In this document: in pieces, positions 13,291 to 14,572 of the stretch
How the letters are laid out: every line of letters begins with the position of its first letter
Position numbering within the stretch: the stretch's first letter is position 1
Origin: Methanosarcinaceae archaeon
Lineage (GTDB): Archaea > Halobacteriota > Methanosarcinia > Methanosarcinales > Methanosarcinaceae
Length of the DNA stretch: 14,572 bases
Assembly: GCA_017613335.1 (NCBI GenBank)
Contig: JAGAEB010000007.1
Span: 1 to 14,572, forward strand
Direction: 5' to 3'
Made by a program: the position numbers and the translations under genes
The notes under the pieces: generated by a model
Seen by the model: the letters and a program-made list of their open reading frames with translations, nothing else
What the model was told of the DNA's origin: nothing
The model's database searches: none

Positions 13291-14206
13291 TCATTTCAGA
13301 ATTTTCCGGAATCCCCTTGTCGATCCTTTTCTTTCGATGAAACCTTTTTCTTTCAATGATTTTTCTGCACGTTCGACAGTCGCTTTCGAGATTCCTGCCG
13401 CTTCTGCGATTTTCAGTGCAGACAGCTTCGGATCTTTTTTAATCATACCATATACAGCAGATTCTGTTTCGGAAAGACCGGCGGGCAAATCGTGAACCGT
13501 CTTTTTTCCGGACAGGCTGCGGTCATTTCCGGATGCTTTTTGACCGTTTCCCGGCAGATCGTTGTCGTTTTCTGATGAAGGAATATCATTTCCGGACCGG
13601 ATATTATTTTTTCCGGAAGAGTTCAGTTCAGAAAAACCCGGATGGATAAAAAGCGTTGTCGAAAAAGACGTTCTTTCAGGATCTGTTTCGAACAGCGGCT
13701 TTGGAGACCCGTTGTTTTCCATCGCATTCAGGATTTTGCGGGAACCCGTGTTGCGTCCTTCTGTCAGATGGAGTTCTTTCAGGAAATCGCCGATGCGTCT
13801 GTTGCGGTAACGGCGGTTGAAAACGCGGTATGTTCTGAGGCCTTCTTCAGAAACGGATCTGTCAGCTCCCGGATGGCTGACGATCTCAATCCTGTCAGGC
13901 AGAATACGAACTTCTATCGGTTCACGGACATCATATCCCTTATGGTAGACAGCATTTGAAAGAGCCTCTTCAACAGCTGCATACGGATAATTGAAAAAAC
14001 GGACAGCTTCTGCTTTATCAGGCTGTTTGATGATCATTTCTGCGACAGCGTTGTTTCTGATATATTGAAGAGCGCTGCGAAGCTGATGATAAAGCGCAGA
14101 TTGTTTTCAGTGATGCATCTGCATTCCGGTTTTCTTTGAATTCAATCCTTGCCCATTCAACGACATTGCCGGAAAGCAGATTTTTGATATTTGTCGGAAT
14201 TGCCAT
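13291..14206 (-). pseudogene. Broken AlbA_2/Schlafen-domain ATP-binding transcriptional regulator
   Basis: Two overlapping frames make up pieces of one family. The first starts at the ATG at 14206 with the typical MAIPTNIKNLLSGNVVEWARIEFKE (AlbA_2 domain) and runs to about KTICA. The second continues with LYHQLRSALQYIRNN, then FFNYPYAAVEEALSNAVYHKGY, NRRYRNRRIGDFLKELHLTEGRNTG, a Ser/Asn/Gly-rich linker, and a C-terminal winged-helix domain (SALKIAEAAGISKATVERAEKSL). The frames meet near 14090-14096. In intact relatives about 190 residues, including most of the AlbA_2 domain, normally lie between these blocks, so an out-of-frame internal deletion is the simplest reading. The downstream frame could still be translated from its own ATG at 14037 as a 248-residue fragment with the winged-helix end. 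Confidence 0.75.
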
Positions 14207-14323
14207 GTTTTCACCGAAAAGAGTTTCAAAGGACGATACGTCTGTCAGGCACATATGCTGATAATATATTTCCATCGGAGGATGCATATTTTAATCTTTT
14301 CATAATCAAAATAGGAAATGTGT

Positions 14324-14572
14324 TATTTCAGGCCGGATGACCATCATTTCAGGCCGGATGACCATCATTTTTGAGGGGATTGCCGTCATTTTTGAGGCGG
14401 ATTATCATCATTTTTGAGGTGGATTACCATCATTTTTGAGACAGATTACCATCATTTTTGAGGCGGATTACCATCATTTTTGAGACGGATTACCATCATT
14501 TTTGAGACGGATTACCATCATTTTTGAGACGGATTACCATCATTTTTGAGACGGATTACCATCATTTTTGAG
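14324..14572. repeat. 22-bp tandem array, open at the right edge
   Basis: About eleven units of the form TTTTTGAGACGGATTACCATCA are seen, plus a partial one at the window end. The first three units are 21 bp and divergent; the last four complete units are identical, so the array becomes more uniform toward the right. It lies directly upstream of the broken regulator gene. There are no spacers, and there is no strong internal symmetry. Confidence 0.9.

Overview
The window comes from a hydrogenotrophic methanogenic archaeon. The evidence is a complete methyl-coenzyme M reductase operon in the order mcrBDCGA, an archaeal-type phosphoglycerate mutase (ApgM), an archaeal KptA with an N-terminal zinc-binding stretch, tRNA genes without encoded CCA, and TATA-box promoters. 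The mcrBDCGA order, the moderate GC and the McrA/McrB sequences point to Methanomicrobiales (a Methanocorpusculum- or Methanomicrobium-like genome). The genus is an inference that I cannot prove from the sequence alone.

Layout. Positions 1-243 hold a tandem array of ~30-bp hairpin-forming units that runs off the left edge. Positions 244-809 have no convincing gene. kptA (810-1454, minus) has a TATA box placed so that its mRNA should be leaderless. Positions 1455-1781 hold the kptA promoter and an elaborate mcr 3' untranslated region with three hairpins, two of which share the same loop. mcrA, mcrG, mcrC, mcrD and mcrB fill 1782-6726 on the minus strand, tightly packed. Upstream of mcrB is a ~530-bp AT-rich control region with a TATA box, three GGCA-N5-TGCC palindromes in phase, and a distant 18-bp perfect palindrome. 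apgM (7263-8492, minus) follows. A 21-bp purine-rich tandem array then separates it from tRNA-Gly(TCC) on the minus strand. Three plus-strand arginine tRNAs (TCT, GCG, CCG) occupy 9221-9754. Next is a two-gene minus-strand operon for a SudBA/NfnAB-type flavo-iron-sulfur oxidoreductase (9960-12280), with a long repeat-bearing leader, then a small two-helix membrane protein (12685-12906), a broken AlbA_2/Schlafen-domain regulator gene (13291-14206), and a 22-bp tandem array running off the right edge.

Function. The mcr operon encodes the terminal methane-forming enzyme (subunits A, B, G) plus two accessory proteins (C, D) used for activation and assembly. ApgM serves glycolysis/gluconeogenesis. 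SudAB/GltA homologues exchange electrons between NAD(P)H and ferredoxin or a similar low-potential carrier. KptA and the tRNA cluster belong to RNA metabolism.

The most notable non-coding features are the twin hairpins with an identical self-complementary loop behind mcrA, the triple palindrome in front of mcrB, a pair of tRNA-Arg genes that differ by an anticodon change and one compensated acceptor pair, repeated bacterial-looking hairpin/T-tract terminators, and five separate tandem-repeat arrays in the intergenic DNA.
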